NCBI RefSeq assembly: GCF_050948215.1
Contig: NW_027488566.1
Span: 124,001-188,000, forward strand
Direction of reading: 5' to 3'
Source: Halictus rubicundus
Taxonomy: Eukaryota; Arthropoda; Insecta; Hymenoptera; Halictidae
DNA: 64,000 nt
The notes under the pieces were generated by a model. That model did no database searches. It saw only the letters and a list, made by a program, of their open reading frames with translations, and had not been told where the DNA came from. A program made the translations under genes and the position numbers. This document shows positions 22,893 to 33,429 of the stretch, piece after piece. How positions within the stretch are numbered: position 1 is the first letter of the stretch; each line of letters starts with the position of its first letter.

Positions 22893-23340
22893 AGAGCCGC
22901 GGTTTACTGACACAACGACTTTATTTCACCGTGAGGATCGTCGAACTATAACCGCTTACTTTGTACAGTTTGTAAACACAAATAAACACGTTTGAACAGT
23001 TTAGCTTGGAGTGGATATCTCCCGTCTATTTCGGGAGCCGTAGATAGCTCTTGTGGCACGAAACCGGTCAAAAAGACGCGAAGCGTTCACGCGAACAAGA
23101 GGTCGAGATCAAGATCGATTGCGAGATAGTTTGATAGAGCGTTAGAAACGAACTGTACGAGCGAGCGAGCCGGCGAAACGATGATAATCGATCGTACCCC
23201 GTCTCGTCGGCGCGGGCCAACTAGAGAGCGATCTAACAATCGATTCCCGATCTCGCTTCTCTCCGCGATCCAGCCAATTGCGGGGCGCCGATCCGCGTCG
23301 GCGCGGAAACGCTGCCGACACATTCAGCCAATCTCAAACA
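22866..23340 (-). mobile_element. Solo LTR (475 bp) inside Gypsy-1 integrase, TSD CTTAT
   Basis: TGTTTGGGATC...AATCTCAAACA, flanked by a perfect 5-bp duplication CTTAT (22,861-22,865; 23,341-23,345). The integrase reading resumes directly after it. The complementary strand has AATAAAGTCG near its 3' end, which suggests minus orientation. No ORF. Confidence 0.85.
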
Positions 23341-23847
23341 CTTATATATTAACATCTAGAACCCAAACTGCAAGTGACTTTATTAAATTAGTAAAAAAAA
23401 ATAATAGATAACCAACAAATAGAAATGATTCTGACAGATCAGTATCCAGGCATAAATTCGAAAGACTTCAAAGATTTCCTAGAACACAATAATATTAGAA
23501 TAGTCTTTACAGCTGTCGATACACCATTCTCGAATGGATTAAACGAAAGACTCAACCAAACAATAATTAATAAAATTAGATGCAAATTAAACGAAAACCA
23601 AAGTAAAAAAGCCTGGACATCAATAGCTCAGGAATGTATACGGAAATATAATGAGACAGAGCACTCGGTTACAGGATTTACACCGCAATACCTATTAGAC
23701 GGAACTAATGTAAATATAAAACCTCAGGAATTAAAAGAAATAGATAACAAAGAAACCTGGTTTAAAAATAGAAAATTGGCAATAGAAAACACCATTAAAT
23801 CACACGAATAGAACAAGGAAATATTCGACAAAAACAGAAAGAACCAT
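23341..23847 (+). pseudogene. pol: Gypsy-1 integrase core, middle segment
   Basis: Continues the integrase after the solo LTR. Contains MILTDQYPGINSKDF (second catalytic Asp) and FSNGLNERLNQTI (catalytic Glu in the N-G-x-x-E-R context), then ETEHSVTGFTPQYLL. A frame change lies before 23,425. Interrupted at 23,848 by a second solo LTR. Confidence 0.8.
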
Positions 23848-24292
23848 TGTTGCGAACTCTTCGGATCTTTCAACACTGTGAAAGATTTCCGTCAGTTCGC
23901 AGAAACGGAGTGGCAGGAAAAAGCCCGACGAAACGAGGATCGCAAGGAATACACAGAGAAAAACACTTGAGATCTGTCGAATGTCGATAGTACAGAAAGA
24001 CTGCGTCGATCGGCCGTTATCGCGATCGCTCCTGACGCCCGTCCCCCGCGCGTCCCGCGAGAGTCGCCAAGCTGCTCGATCCACCTGGGGACTCGCGGGC
24101 CGCGGGGAGGAACGCAGGGGCGACGTCGCGCACGCGCCGTCGATCCAGTCATCCTCGTCATTTATTGGAATATGCACAAGGAAAATATATAAGAGTTTTA
24201 CAGTGGCTAGTACGTGTGGTTACGATTGTCATTATTTTGTGGTTTTCGTCCATTCGGTGGCTGTGATCCCCTCCTCGCAGAAATTCCCAACA
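23848..24292 (+). mobile_element. Solo LTR (445 bp) inside Gypsy-1, TSD ACCAT
   Basis: TGTTGCGAAC...TTCCCAACA with a perfect 5-bp duplication ACCAT (23,843-23,847; 24,293-24,297). The central part is GC-rich and contains AGCTGCTCGATCCAC; the LTR-like block at 62,497-62,945 has the same sequence on the minus strand and nearly the same length, so both may be one family. A TATA-like AATATATAAGAG lies at about 24,184. Confidence 0.85.
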
Positions 24293-24525
24293 ACCATACA
24301 TTTAAAACTGGAGATCTAGTGTACATAGAGAATGGAAACAGACTAAATAGGAAAAAAATGGATAAAATACGAATTGGGCCTTATGAAATACTAGATAAAA
24401 TCTCAGAATCTATATACAAAATAAAAACAGGAAAAAAGAAACAACCAGATTTATTTCACGTAACAAAACTGACACCAATAGACACAGAAATAAATGACAA
24501 AGATTCCATTGATGGAGAAACATAG
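24293..24525 (+). pseudogene. pol: Gypsy-1 integrase C-terminal end
   Basis: The short tail after the second solo LTR: FKTGDLVYIENG, IRIGPYEILDKI (GPY/F-type module) and LFHVTKLTPID, ending in TAG. This closes pol about 60 nt upstream of the 3' LTR. Confidence 0.8.
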
Positions 24526-24585
24526 ATAAAAGAAATGGGAAATTGTGGAACTCCAGCTTCTGCCCGGGGGGGGGGGGGGGGGAGA

Positions 24586-24893
24586 TATAAAGAAAGTGTA
24601 CTCTCTTTAATCCGAATTACGCGCACTAATCACTCAGCGCGCTCTGTAAGGAGGAGTGAAAACTAGAGAGATAGAGAACACGTGCATAAGTTGCTTTACA
24701 GGAGCGAATATAAAAGATAAAATACAATAGAGAGATAAGACCTATATTGTCGTTCCTCTATTTTCAGGTAAAACCATGCTGTAAATATTGTAAATAGCAA
24801 ACATAAGGTATAATAATCAAATAAAAACTCTATTTTCAGAGTAACATATATTGGTCTATTTCCTTATATCAACTGGCGATATAACCTCCTTAT
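24586..24893 (+). repeat. Gypsy-1 3' LTR
   Basis: Same length as the 5' LTR. It starts TATAAAG instead of TGTAAAG, so the terminal TG has mutated. The G-rich polypurine tract ends a few bases before it. Confidence 0.85.
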
Positions 24894-24898
24894 ATACA

Positions 24899-25120
24899 TT
24901 TTTTTATACAGGGTGGCCCACATAACTCTGAACAGCTCAATATCTCGAAAACTATGCCATCGATTTTAAAGTTCTTAGCCTTAAATTGCATGGAACTGAA
25001 GGGCCTTTCTGACTACATAAACGTGAAGTGGCCTCCCTTCCCCTCTAACGGGGGAGGGGAGGTACCTTTGTAATTTTAAATGGAACCCCCTATAAAATGT
25101 TACATATTTAGATTCTACCA
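24899..25120. mobile_element. Terminal fragment of a Tc1/mariner-like element
   Basis: Starts TATACAGGGTGGCCCAC and, about 150 bp later, has AAATGGAACCCCCTAT. The element at 62,951 begins TATACAGGGTGAGTCACC with AAATGGAACCACCC at the same spacing, so both are ends of related IS630/Tc1-mariner elements. No transposase remains here. It lies between the Gypsy-1 insertion and the capsid gene; the PolB C-terminus expected after 17,584 is not present. Confidence 0.55.
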
Positions 25121-25954
25121 AAAAAAACGAGTCAATTTTGTCTGAAACATTTTTTTGTCAGATACTTCCATGATGAGATATAACAGTTTGAAGTTCGAGT
25201 TGTAGGTACTTGAAGCGCTCGGAAATAGCGTTTTAAGCGCTTCGTTTTGTCGGGAACAATCGAGAACGACGAGCGGGGCGCACAGCAGCAAATTAGCAAC
25301 GTCGAGTAGCGCTTCGCCGTTTCCATAGTACGATTCTTGGAATTTTGCATACATATCGTAGAGCAACGCGTATTTACCGTAATTGAAATCAATGTTCATA
25401 TCGTCGTACGGATAGGTTTCTGAGTTCAAGTAAAGTCGAATATTGGCTAACGCGCAATGATCGAATCGCGTAGCCTTTTTCGTTCTGCTGTTCCGCCGAT
25501 CGGTTTGCAAAGCGAATATCACGTATCGCGGTTTTTCCATTTGCGGAGCTGTTTTGTCGCCCATGTATGTTTCGTGGTTGCCTGCAGTAGAGGATACTCG
25601 TACAGATCCCACGATCGAAAGCTCATGCTGATCGGTCTGCCGCTGTCTAAAGTACGTAACATCGACATACAGTCACCCCGCATTGGACAAGGCGACGCTT
25701 TTCGTCTTGGACAGACTCACATAATTCTTCAGGGTCGTCGTTGTGCCGGGATTTCTGGACCGATCGATTTCCACTCCGTTCAATTCGTAGCGTATTTCCC
25801 CGAACATGAATGGGGCGGTATTGTTATCGAGACTCACCGTGTCGATGCGAGATTCTTCGGTCGATAATTCAAGTTTTCCAGGTAAACTAAGTTTTACCTC
25901 GACGTATAGAAAGCTTCTGCAGGGGAGCGTGTACAGATCTTGCTGTTGACGCAA
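25115..25954 (-). pseudogene. Polinton major capsid protein (double jelly roll), broken
   Basis: Two minus-strand pieces resemble the conserved capsid-like protein of arthropod Polintons/adintoviruses. The N-terminal piece (25,954-25,673) has QQQDLYTLPCRSF, IRYELNGVEIDRS and TLKNYVSLS; the C-terminal piece (25,612-25,115) has KPRYVIFALQTDR, LYLNSETYPYDDMN and VVLDCSRQNEALK. The middle is missing between them and the frame changes near 25,600-25,660. The extreme N-terminus is replaced at about 25,940 by sequence belonging to the coiled-coil ORF (see 36,341). It runs opposite to the integrase. Capsid identity is from family knowledge, not structure. Confidence 0.65.
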
Positions 25955-25999
25955 AATGATGGGGGAAACCTTGAAGCGGAAAATAAAAGACGAGGCGGA

Positions 26000-26377
26000 T
26001 GTAACGCCCTAAAAATCCCCGAGCTATACCAGATCATATTCCATTCGACACCACAGCATTTCCCGAGTCCTTTACACAAGTCAGCATTCCCCGAGCATTC
26101 ACCTCGACACCACAGCATTTCTCGATACACGCGTACGCAACAGCATTAGTCAAATCACATCCGCCTGGTTTCGAAAGCCCCCAAAAAATGCATTACTAAT
26201 CAATAAGGCCAAGATATAAGTATGGGAACATTCCCAGGGCAGTCAATCTTGGCTGAACCTCCGTTTTGTAACTCTGTCTTAAATAAACTTATACTTTTTG
26301 TCAGTAAAGAACGGGATAAAGAGCTGGGTAACTCCCACTCTCCTTTTTTCAAGTATTTTTACCCAGTTTACGTCACA
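26000..26377 (+). repeat. Errantivirus 5' LTR
   Basis: TGTAACGCCC...TTACGTCACA, 378 bp. Differs from the 3' LTR at few sites, for example TTTCCCGAG versus TTTCTCGAG, TTTACACAAG versus TTTGCACAAG and CCAAGATATAAG versus CCAAGCTATAAG. Confidence 0.95.
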
Positions 26378-26380
26378 TTT

Positions 26381-26396
26381 TGGCGATCCTGCCAGG
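26381..26396 (+). other. Primer binding site of the errantivirus
   Basis: TGGCGATCCTGCCAGG begins 3 nt after the 5' LTR; TGG complements a tRNA CCA end. This is where the tRNA primer starts minus-strand DNA. I did not assign the tRNA. Confidence 0.8.
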
Positions 26397-26648
26397 ATAG
26401 TGCAAATCGATCTTCAAGTAAACCAACGACAACTCTACTACGGAAGAGCCACTCCTTGGGACTACGGTCAACTCTGAAGACAACTGCACTATAACGAATC
26501 CAGTGAACCAGTCGATTTGGAGCTTTCTACGGAACCGCCCCGTGCTACGGCAATCACTAAGGTAAAACTCTGGCTTCATTTATTTATTACCGCGTAAGAG
26601 GTAGTAGTATCAGCAGTCAAGATTCAAGACGACGAAAAGGTTACAATA

Positions 26649-28006
26649 ATGACAAAGAACGGAGAACAAGCTTCAACCTGTACAGGTGTAGACCCCAATC
26701 TAAGAGCAATCCTAGATGCTATGCAAAAGCAAAACGAACGACATGAAAAAGAAATGTCGGAAGTTCAAAGGCAATTCGTGCTACTAACGAAACAAGCTGA
26801 CGAAGAAAATAAAAAACGTATTAGGGAAATAGAGATCCTCGGCAAGAACCTCGCTGATCTACGGATGGGCGTAAGTATTAGAACAGTGACGACTGACGAG
26901 TTCGGATCGCTAATAACGGGCGACGATGGTGCAAGTACAGCCATACAACAAGAACAAGCTGGACAAACCACCGCAACTCGAACAGCACCACCGATAGTCA
27001 CAATTAATAATGATGTGAACGATGAAGCTTCTGAACGAGCAACAGACCAACGCTACGAGCTAAGGATGCTACACGGTATATTCCAACGCTAAACGGAGAT
27101 GACGATATTGGGGTAGAAGATTTTATTGAAGAAGTACGTTCCATGCGCAACATGTGTACCGAAAAGGAATTGCTATTAAAAGCCATTAAAGTAGAGAAAA
27201 TCATTGGGAAAGCAGCCCAAGGGATACGAAATTTACAAATAGAATCTTTTGGTGAACTATACGAAGCATTACGATCAAACGTGGCAACTCAGGTAACCAC
27301 AGACGAATACAGCGAGCAACTGCGAGAAATCAAGCAAGGAAAAGAAGAAAGTGTACAGAACTTTAACATTCGATTCAGACGCGTATTGAACAAGCTAACA
27401 TATGCCATTACCAACGAATATCCGCAACCAATAACCAGGTGCATAATGATGGAAGCAACAATGAATAAAGTGAATAGAATCTATCTGAAAGGACTCAGAA
27501 GAGACATAGGACGAACGCTTTTGGCAAACGAACCTCAATCTTTAGCCGAAACGGAGAAGAAAGCAGCGGAAATCGAACGCTATCTACGAGAAGAGCAAAA
27601 CGAATGGAAGCGACCAGCAGCATCACGATCGGAACGAGCAGTGAACACCAACCGCTTCGCTAATCAACAACAACCAAGACGCTACGACGAGCGACGACCT
27701 ACGGTACGAACAATCGCGCAGTCAGCAGCAGCAAACAGCTTCAGGCGCCTCGAACGAACACCATTAGCTGAACACGCAGCAATAAAATGCTTAAAGTGCA
27801 ATCCCTCGGGACACATAGCCAACCAGTGTCCGAATGGAAATTTTCCACCAGCCAGCCAGCGAAACCTACCACCACGGGTAAACAAAGTAGAGATCGAGAA
27901 CGGCCAAGAATTCGAGTCAATACAACAACAGGAAGACTTCTTACCACCACATTCAATACATCAGGAGGAAGACGGATACACCTCATCGACACAGGAGCAG
28001 GAATAA
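26649..28006 (+). pseudogene. gag: Errantivirus Gag, one frameshift
   Basis: ATG at 26,649, with an N-terminal coiled-coil-like region (KQNERHEKEMSEVQRQF). The frame ends at 27,092 and Gag continues in another frame from about 27,090 (GDDDIGVEDFIEEV) to 28,006, implying a small indel near 27,060. The capsid core carries EPQSLAETEKKAAEIERYL, and a CCHC knuckle, CLKCNPSGHIANQC, lies near 27,790. The last part overlaps the protease frame, which is -1 relative to it, as in retroviral Gag-Pol frameshifting. Confidence 0.85.
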
Positions 28007-28389
28007 ATTTAATTAAAGAATCAAAAATTAATAGCGTTATAAACAAAACAGAACCGCGAACATTTTTTATGGGACAAGACCGTTACACTACAGACAGATA
28101 CGTTAAAATTCGAATCTTTGACCAATCACATCAATTCTTTGTTATACCAGACGACTTTCCTTTAATAGAAGACGGAATCATAGGGCTACCTTGCTTAGAA
28201 AAGTACCACTATGAAATCTCTAATGATAAAATCAAGCTCAACGACAATGTGCTATATTTTCAGAAACCAGCTACAGTACAACCAGGAGAAATCAAAGTTC
28301 AGACAATCTATCTCGAAGGCAGACCAACGCGAGTATGCTTCTTCAACTTTGGTGAGACAAAGATATCTCTAACCAAATTTATAACATAA
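27787..28389 (+). pseudogene. pol: Errantivirus protease region
   Basis: A -1 frame overlapping the end of gag. Aspartic protease motif LIDTGAGINLI near 27,985, followed by IIGLPCLEKY (the flap/ILG-like end of the domain). A stop at 28,389 and the start of the RT frame at about 28,375 in a further frame show an indel around 28,370, so protease and RT are no longer in one ORF. Confidence 0.85.
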
Positions 28390-28424
28390 ACGAAATAGAC
28401 CAAATTGCAAAATTCAAAGCCATA

Positions 28425-31235
28425 GTGAGAACAAGTCATATAGAGAAAAACCTCCGCGAATCTATTGAGAAAATTTTAATCTATTACTTAGACGTGTTCA
28501 ACTTAGAAACCGATACCCTACCCTGTACTAACCTTGCTAAACACACTATAACTTTGAAAGAAAATAAAATCATTAACACTAAATCGTATAGACCTCCGGA
28601 ATGTCACAAGCTCGAAATCGAGAAGCAAATGAATGACATGCTCAACAAGAAAATTATCGAAGAATCGGATTCACCATACAACTCTCCTGTATGGGTGGTA
28701 CCTAAAAAGGCAGATGCTTCAGGAAAACAGAAATGGAGAATAGTTATCGATTTTAGGAAATTGAACGAATTGACAGACCAAGACGATTACCCTTTACCAG
28801 ACATCGACGACATACTTAGTCAATTAGGAAACGCTAAATTCTTTTCGGCCCTAGACCTATCCTCTGGTTTCCACCAAATTCCTATGGATCCTGACTCAAA
28901 AAAATACACAGCCTTTAGTACACCTCAGGGACACTTTCACTATAACAGAATGCCTTTTGGACTTAAGAATGCACCAACTACCTTTCAACGAATGATGGAC
29001 ACAGCACTTAGAGGACTAGTTAATAAACACTGCTTCGTTTACTTAGATGACATAATAATTTTCGGCGACACGATAGGGAAACACAACGAAAACTTAGCTA
29101 TGGTACTTCAGAGACTCAGGGAACTTGGACTAAAGATACAGCCAGACAAATGCGAATTTTTAAAACCTGAACTAGAATACCTTGGACACCTAGTAACCGC
29201 AGGAGGAGTCAAACCAAACCCTAAAAAGATACTAGCTGTAGAACGTTTTAAAGTACCTACAACACAAACAGAAATCAAATCATTTTTAGGATTATCCGGA
29301 TACTATCGAAAATTCATACGGAACTTTTCAAAGATCGCTAAACCATTGACAGACTTGACCCAAAAAGACGTACCATTCCACTGGACAGACAAACAACAAA
29401 ACAGTTTCGAAACCTTAAAGCAAAAGCTATGTGAAGCACCCGTATTGACATACCCAGACTTTAACAGACAATTTACACTAACGACAGACGCCAGTAACGA
29501 AGGTATAGGAGCAGTACTATCACAAGACGGTCACCCATGTTGTTATATATCGCGAACACTTAACGCACCTGAACGAAACTACACGACAACAGAAAAAGAA
29601 CTATTGGCCATCGTATGGGCAGTAAAGAGACTGAGACAATACCTATTAGGGCGGAAGTTCGTCATATGCACCGACCACCAAGCACTCAAATGGTTAAACA
29701 ACTGTAAAGATCCTTCTTCGAGATTAATGAGATGGAGACTGAAATTGGAAGAGTACGAATACGAGATCGAATATACAAAAGGAAAGGATAACACAGCCGC
29801 GGACGCGTTGTCAAGAGTACATGCAATCACCAGGCAACAAGACGAAGAAGATCCCGAAATTCAAAACCACATAAAGATTTTCGACGAATGGGAAAAGGAT
29901 GAAACAATACCAGCGCGTTTAAAGATCGTACCAAATGACCATACGTTCTATCAGTTAACCAAAACTGAACTAGGCAATTACGACAGAATAAACTGGCTGA
30001 AGAAAATAAACCAAATACTGCAGAAAAGTACGAAAATTGGAATCGGAGACAAGGCACTAACCGAAATGGAGAAAAACAGGATCAAGATCATACTAATGTA
30101 CTTCAACGACCGGTATAAAACGATCTACTTCGCATGGGAACCGATACGAGAACTGACGGAAGAAGAAATAGAGAGGATACTGAAAGAAAACCACAATGAC
30201 GCCACCGGACACTTCGGAATACAGAAGACCTATCAGAGAATAAAGGACAAATTCAAAATACCACACCTGATGAAGAAGATAGAAGATTATGTGAAAAGAT
30301 GCGACGCCTGCCAAAAGGAAAAATTAACAAGAATTAGACCTAAAGAAATGCCAATAATATCAGACACGCCAATGCAACCGAACGATAAAATAGCTATGGA
30401 CGTCATAGGCCCAATGACAAAGACCAAAAAAGGAAATCAATTTATACTCTCTATACACGATGACCTAACGAAATACCTGATACTAGTACCACTAAAAACA
30501 CAACAGACAGAGTCGATACTTAATGCATTACTGGACCACTACATATACATATTTTCAGCACCTAAAACAATACTCACCGACCAGGGACAAAACTTTATTA
30601 GCGAACTAATGACGAAATTCGAGGAAGCATTTAAAATCAAATACGTAAAGACCACATCCTTCCATCCCCAATCCAACGGATCCTTAGAAAGAACTCATTC
30701 TACAGTAAAAGATTTAATACGAACTAGCTTACATGACAGTGACAAGGAATGGGACGATGTCCTCAACTTTATTTGTCTAGTATACAATACTTCTATTCAT
30801 GAAGCAACTGGCTTTACACCTTTCGAACTCACCTTCGGTAGAAAAGCTAACCTACCCTCATCCATCGCGAGAACCACAGATTTCACCTATGATGAAATGT
30901 TTTCACTTTGGCAAAAACAATTGAATAGATATTTGACACTGGCTAGAGAAACTCTGTTGAAGAGTAAAAAGAGGTATCAAAGGGACCAAAGAAGAAAGAT
31001 TGTCAGGACTCAGGCAATATTTAAAGAAGGAGATTTTGTGTTAGTACACAACGATCATAAAAAAGACAAGTTAGATGTTGAATGGTTAGTACCATATAGG
31101 ATACAAAGAGTCAACACACCGTACTATGAAATTTTTGTCGACAACCAAGTTAAAAAGATACACGGTAACCGATTAAAACCTTACTTTGCAGGACGGTCAC
31201 CATCACCTTTACCGGGAACCTCGTATACGGATTAG
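28425..31235 (+). CDS. pol: Errantivirus reverse transcriptase-RNase H-integrase
   Basis: An open frame of 936 codons; the domain starts somewhat upstream of the first ATG at 28,425. RT (about residues 60-240): VWVVPKK, PFGLKNAPTTFQRMMD and catalytic YLDDIIIF. RNase H (about 345-465): TTDASNEGIGAVLSQ. Integrase (about 580-800): His/Cys zinc domain ending CDACQKEK, then AMDVIGPM, TDQGQNF and SNGSLERTHS (D, D, E). A GPY/F-like WLVPYRI and HGNRLKPY follow. The enzyme copies the RNA and inserts the cDNA. No lesion seen in this part. Confidence 0.95.
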   Translation: MRTSHIEKNLRESIEKILIYYLDVFNLETDTLPCTNLAKHTITLKENKIINTKSYRPPECHKLEIEKQMNDMLNKKIIEESDSPYNSPVWVVPKKADASGKQKWRIVIDFRKLNELTDQDDYPLPDIDDILSQLGNAKFFSALDLSSGFHQIPMDPDSKKYTAFSTPQGHFHYNRMPFGLKNAPTTFQRMMDTALRGLVNKHCFVYLDDIIIFGDTIGKHNENLAMVLQRLRELGLKIQPDKCEFLKPELEYLGHLVTAGGVKPNPKKILAVERFKVPTTQTEIKSFLGLSGYYRKFIRNFSKIAKPLTDLTQKDVPFHWTDKQQNSFETLKQKLCEAPVLTYPDFNRQFTLTTDASNEGIGAVLSQDGHPCCYISRTLNAPERNYTTTEKELLAIVWAVKRLRQYLLGRKFVICTDHQALKWLNNCKDPSSRLMRWRLKLEEYEYEIEYTKGKDNTAADALSRVHAITRQQDEEDPEIQNHIKIFDEWEKDETIPARLKIVPNDHTFYQLTKTELGNYDRINWLKKINQILQKSTKIGIGDKALTEMEKNRIKIILMYFNDRYKTIYFAWEPIRELTEEEIERILKENHNDATGHFGIQKTYQRIKDKFKIPHLMKKIEDYVKRCDACQKEKLTRIRPKEMPIISDTPMQPNDKIAMDVIGPMTKTKKGNQFILSIHDDLTKYLILVPLKTQQTESILNALLDHYIYIFSAPKTILTDQGQNFISELMTKFEEAFKIKYVKTTSFHPQSNGSLERTHSTVKDLIRTSLHDSDKEWDDVLNFICLVYNTSIHEATGFTPFELTFGRKANLPSSIARTTDFTYDEMFSLWQKQLNRYLTLARETLLKSKKRYQRDQRRKIVRTQAIFKEGDFVLVHNDHKKDKLDVEWLVPYRIQRVNTPYYEIFVDNQVKKIHGNRLKPYFAGRSPSPLPGTSYTD

Positions 31236-31291
31236 ATATAGTACCCTTAGAGGACAGCTCGATATTCCACGAGGAAATCAATAAAGCATAC

Positions 31292-33013
31292 TTGTATAAC
31301 TCAGAAGTAGATATTTACATAGGATTGAACATAGACGATGTATTTATAAGGTTTAATCAAGTTAAGATGTATAGTAAAGGTATTCAGATACAATGTAAAG
31401 AAGCTTGCAGACTAAAGAACGAGATTGATTCACTAAACGAACGAATAGAAAAATTGGATAGCTTAGCGCTACACCTAAAATTAATCACACATAGTAGATA
31501 TAAGAGAGGGCTATTAAATATTATAGGATCAGTATCCAAGAGCTTATTCGGTACATTAGACAATAACGATTTAGAATTAATAAACGCGAATATCGACAAA
31601 CTGTTTAACGAAGGAAACGAACTGAAAACCATAGTAAGCAATCAGACCGCTTTAATTAGAAAAATCATAAGCTCGGACGAAATCAAACGCATAGAGAATT
31701 TGAGTTTAGCATTTAAGGATTTAGAACAAGCAACCAATCGAGAGGAATTGATCACAGAACTGTTTATCAGAACAGAAAGCGCTATATATGACTTACAATT
31801 TCAACTTGACGAGACGCTTAACGTGATATTAATGGCTAAACAAGGGATAATTAGTCCACAGATCATAGACCACGAAATTTTCATAAACAATTTTGGCAAA
31901 GCTTTGGCACATAAGGCACTTAATTCCGCTATAGAACCTAAGAAAGAAAATTTTCAATTTATTCTAGACATAGCTGCACTCAAAGTATTTACACTAAATA
32001 ACAAAATATTCTTCAAAATCTCAGTACCATTAATAATTAACGCAGAATGGGATATAGTCCGCATATATTCTATACCGAGTAAACGTAACAATGCGTTTTT
32101 GGCACCGCTCGTAGAACATCCAATTTATTTCACATCAGGGCTTACCTATATCAACGTAGACGCAGAATACTTAGAAAAATATTGTAGAACTAAAGCAGGT
32201 ATAACTCTTTGCAAACAAAATCAACCTATACATGATAGGACAGCGAGACACGATTGCGCCTCGGAGCTCATAAATTTTGGAAACAGTATAAACACCTGCA
32301 AGTATGTAGTATTCAAGATAGAAGAGATCACCTTTGTACCTCTAAAGGCAGAAAATCAATACATAGCCATTCCAGAGAAACCATTCGAAATTATTGTAAT
32401 TTGTGGAAAGACAACAACGACTGTCAAACTCAAAAACCCATCATTGTTACGATCTGCTGGAACATGCGACTTAATATACGGCGACAACCATATGAAAATA
32501 GGAGCTACAAAAATTAACATAACATACGAGACCAGGATTAAAACCATACCATTAGGAAACGACACGGACTTAAATTTGATACTGGACACTTTCGAAAGCA
32601 CACCAAAAATCTTCAGTAACATTAACAGCTACCAGAATACCTTAGACCAGATAACTGACAGGACAAACCAATTGACTTATTCACATAGAATCGAAAGCAT
32701 TAAACATTGGGGACTCACAACATTACAAATAGCAGGCCATGTTTCCCTTGGACTACTAGGCGTATATGTATTAAATAAGATAGGAATCTTCAATTGTTTA
32801 CCTAAGAAACTTTGCATCCATTTAATACGTTATCAAACTAAGAACAATGCGCAAACCATTAACAATGTAACACCGGCACCTGTACCTCCAGTATCGCAAA
32901 ACATTTGTACAGAGGTACCAACAATAGAGTTTTCTTCCGATACAGGAGACGGGCGTGTTACCTTTGAATCAGGAAGAGCAAGATTCCACAAGTCTATCCT
33001 CAAGAGGAAGTAA
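31292..33013 (+). CDS. env: Errantivirus envelope glycoprotein
   Basis: A 573-codon open frame starting with a non-ATG codon; errantivirus env is usually expressed from a spliced RNA, so the real start may be supplied upstream. It has a furin-type RYKR followed by a fusion-peptide-like GLLNIIGS (about residues 70-80), a long ectodomain with several cysteines, and a hydrophobic segment near residues 485-505 (HVSLGLLGVYVLNKIG). The family is related to the baculovirus F-type fusion proteins. The frame is uninterrupted and ends 38 nt before the 3' LTR. Confidence 0.9.
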   Translation: MYNSEVDIYIGLNIDDVFIRFNQVKMYSKGIQIQCKEACRLKNEIDSLNERIEKLDSLALHLKLITHSRYKRGLLNIIGSVSKSLFGTLDNNDLELINANIDKLFNEGNELKTIVSNQTALIRKIISSDEIKRIENLSLAFKDLEQATNREELITELFIRTESAIYDLQFQLDETLNVILMAKQGIISPQIIDHEIFINNFGKALAHKALNSAIEPKKENFQFILDIAALKVFTLNNKIFFKISVPLIINAEWDIVRIYSIPSKRNNAFLAPLVEHPIYFTSGLTYINVDAEYLEKYCRTKAGITLCKQNQPIHDRTARHDCASELINFGNSINTCKYVVFKIEEITFVPLKAENQYIAIPEKPFEIIVICGKTTTTVKLKNPSLLRSAGTCDLIYGDNHMKIGATKINITYETRIKTIPLGNDTDLNLILDTFESTPKIFSNINSYQNTLDQITDRTNQLTYSHRIESIKHWGLTTLQIAGHVSLGLLGVYVLNKIGIFNCLPKKLCIHLIRYQTKNNAQTINNVTPAPVPPVSQNICTEVPTIEFSSDTGDGRVTFESGRARFHKSILKRK

Positions 33014-33035
33014 AATTTTGGAGGACCAAAATCAA

Positions 33036-33429
33036 TCTAAGAAGGGGGGTATGTAACGCCCTAAAAATCCCCGAGCTATACCAGATCATATTCCATTCGA
33101 CACCACAGCATTTCTCGAGTCCTTTGCACAAGTCAGCATTCCCCGAGCATTCACCTCGACACCACAGCATTTCTCGATACACGCGTACGCAACAGCATTA
33201 GTCAAATCACATCCGCCTGGTTTCGAAAGCCCCCAAAAAATGCATTACTAATCAATAAGGCCAAGCTATAAGTATGGGAACATTCCCAGGGCAGTCAATC
33301 TTGGCTGAACCTCCGTTTTGTAACTCTGTCTTAAATAAACTTATACTTTTTGTCAGTAAAGAACGGGATAAAGAGCTGGGTAACTCCCACTCTCCTTTTT
33401 TCAAGAATTTTTACCCAGTTTACGTCACA
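33036..33429 (+). repeat. Errantivirus polypurine tract and 3' LTR
   Basis: The polypurine tract GAAGGGGGGTA lies just before the LTR (33,052-33,429, 378 bp). The LTR starts TGTAACGCC and ends CGTCACA, then CGGA (target duplication) and Polinton DNA. Confidence 0.95.

Larger units (their letters stand above)
17585..24893 (+). mobile_element. Gypsy-1 LTR retrotransposon inserted in PolB
   Basis: Two 308-bp LTRs (17,585-17,892; 24,586-24,893) bracket gag-pol. The flanking duplication is ATACA (17,580-17,584; 24,894-24,898). A polypurine tract with 17 Gs (about 24,566-24,582) precedes the 3' LTR. The coding region is broken by many frameshifts and by three insertions: an R1-type fragment (about 18,553-20,475) and solo LTRs at 22,866 and 23,848. 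Removing them leaves about 4.4 kb, so some gag sequence is probably missing. It is AT-rich, unlike its host Polinton. Confidence 0.85.
26000..33429 (+). mobile_element. Errantivirus-type Gypsy element (endogenous retrovirus) with env
   Basis: A 7.43-kb element with two 378-bp LTRs differing at only about four positions, so insertion is recent. The target duplication is CGGA (25,996-25,999; 33,430-33,433). Order is LTR, PBS, gag, pro-RT-RNaseH-IN, env, PPT, LTR. Gag has one frameshift near 27,060 and the protease/RT joint one near 28,370; RT to integrase and env are uninterrupted. The 4-bp duplication, YLDD-type RT and furin-type Env fit insect errantiviruses. Confidence 0.95.

Noticed and set aside
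31292..33013. Considered whether the 573-codon frame is a host membrane protein
   Set aside because: It lies between pol and the 3' LTR of an element with matching LTRs and has the furin site and fusion-type segment of errantivirus Env.
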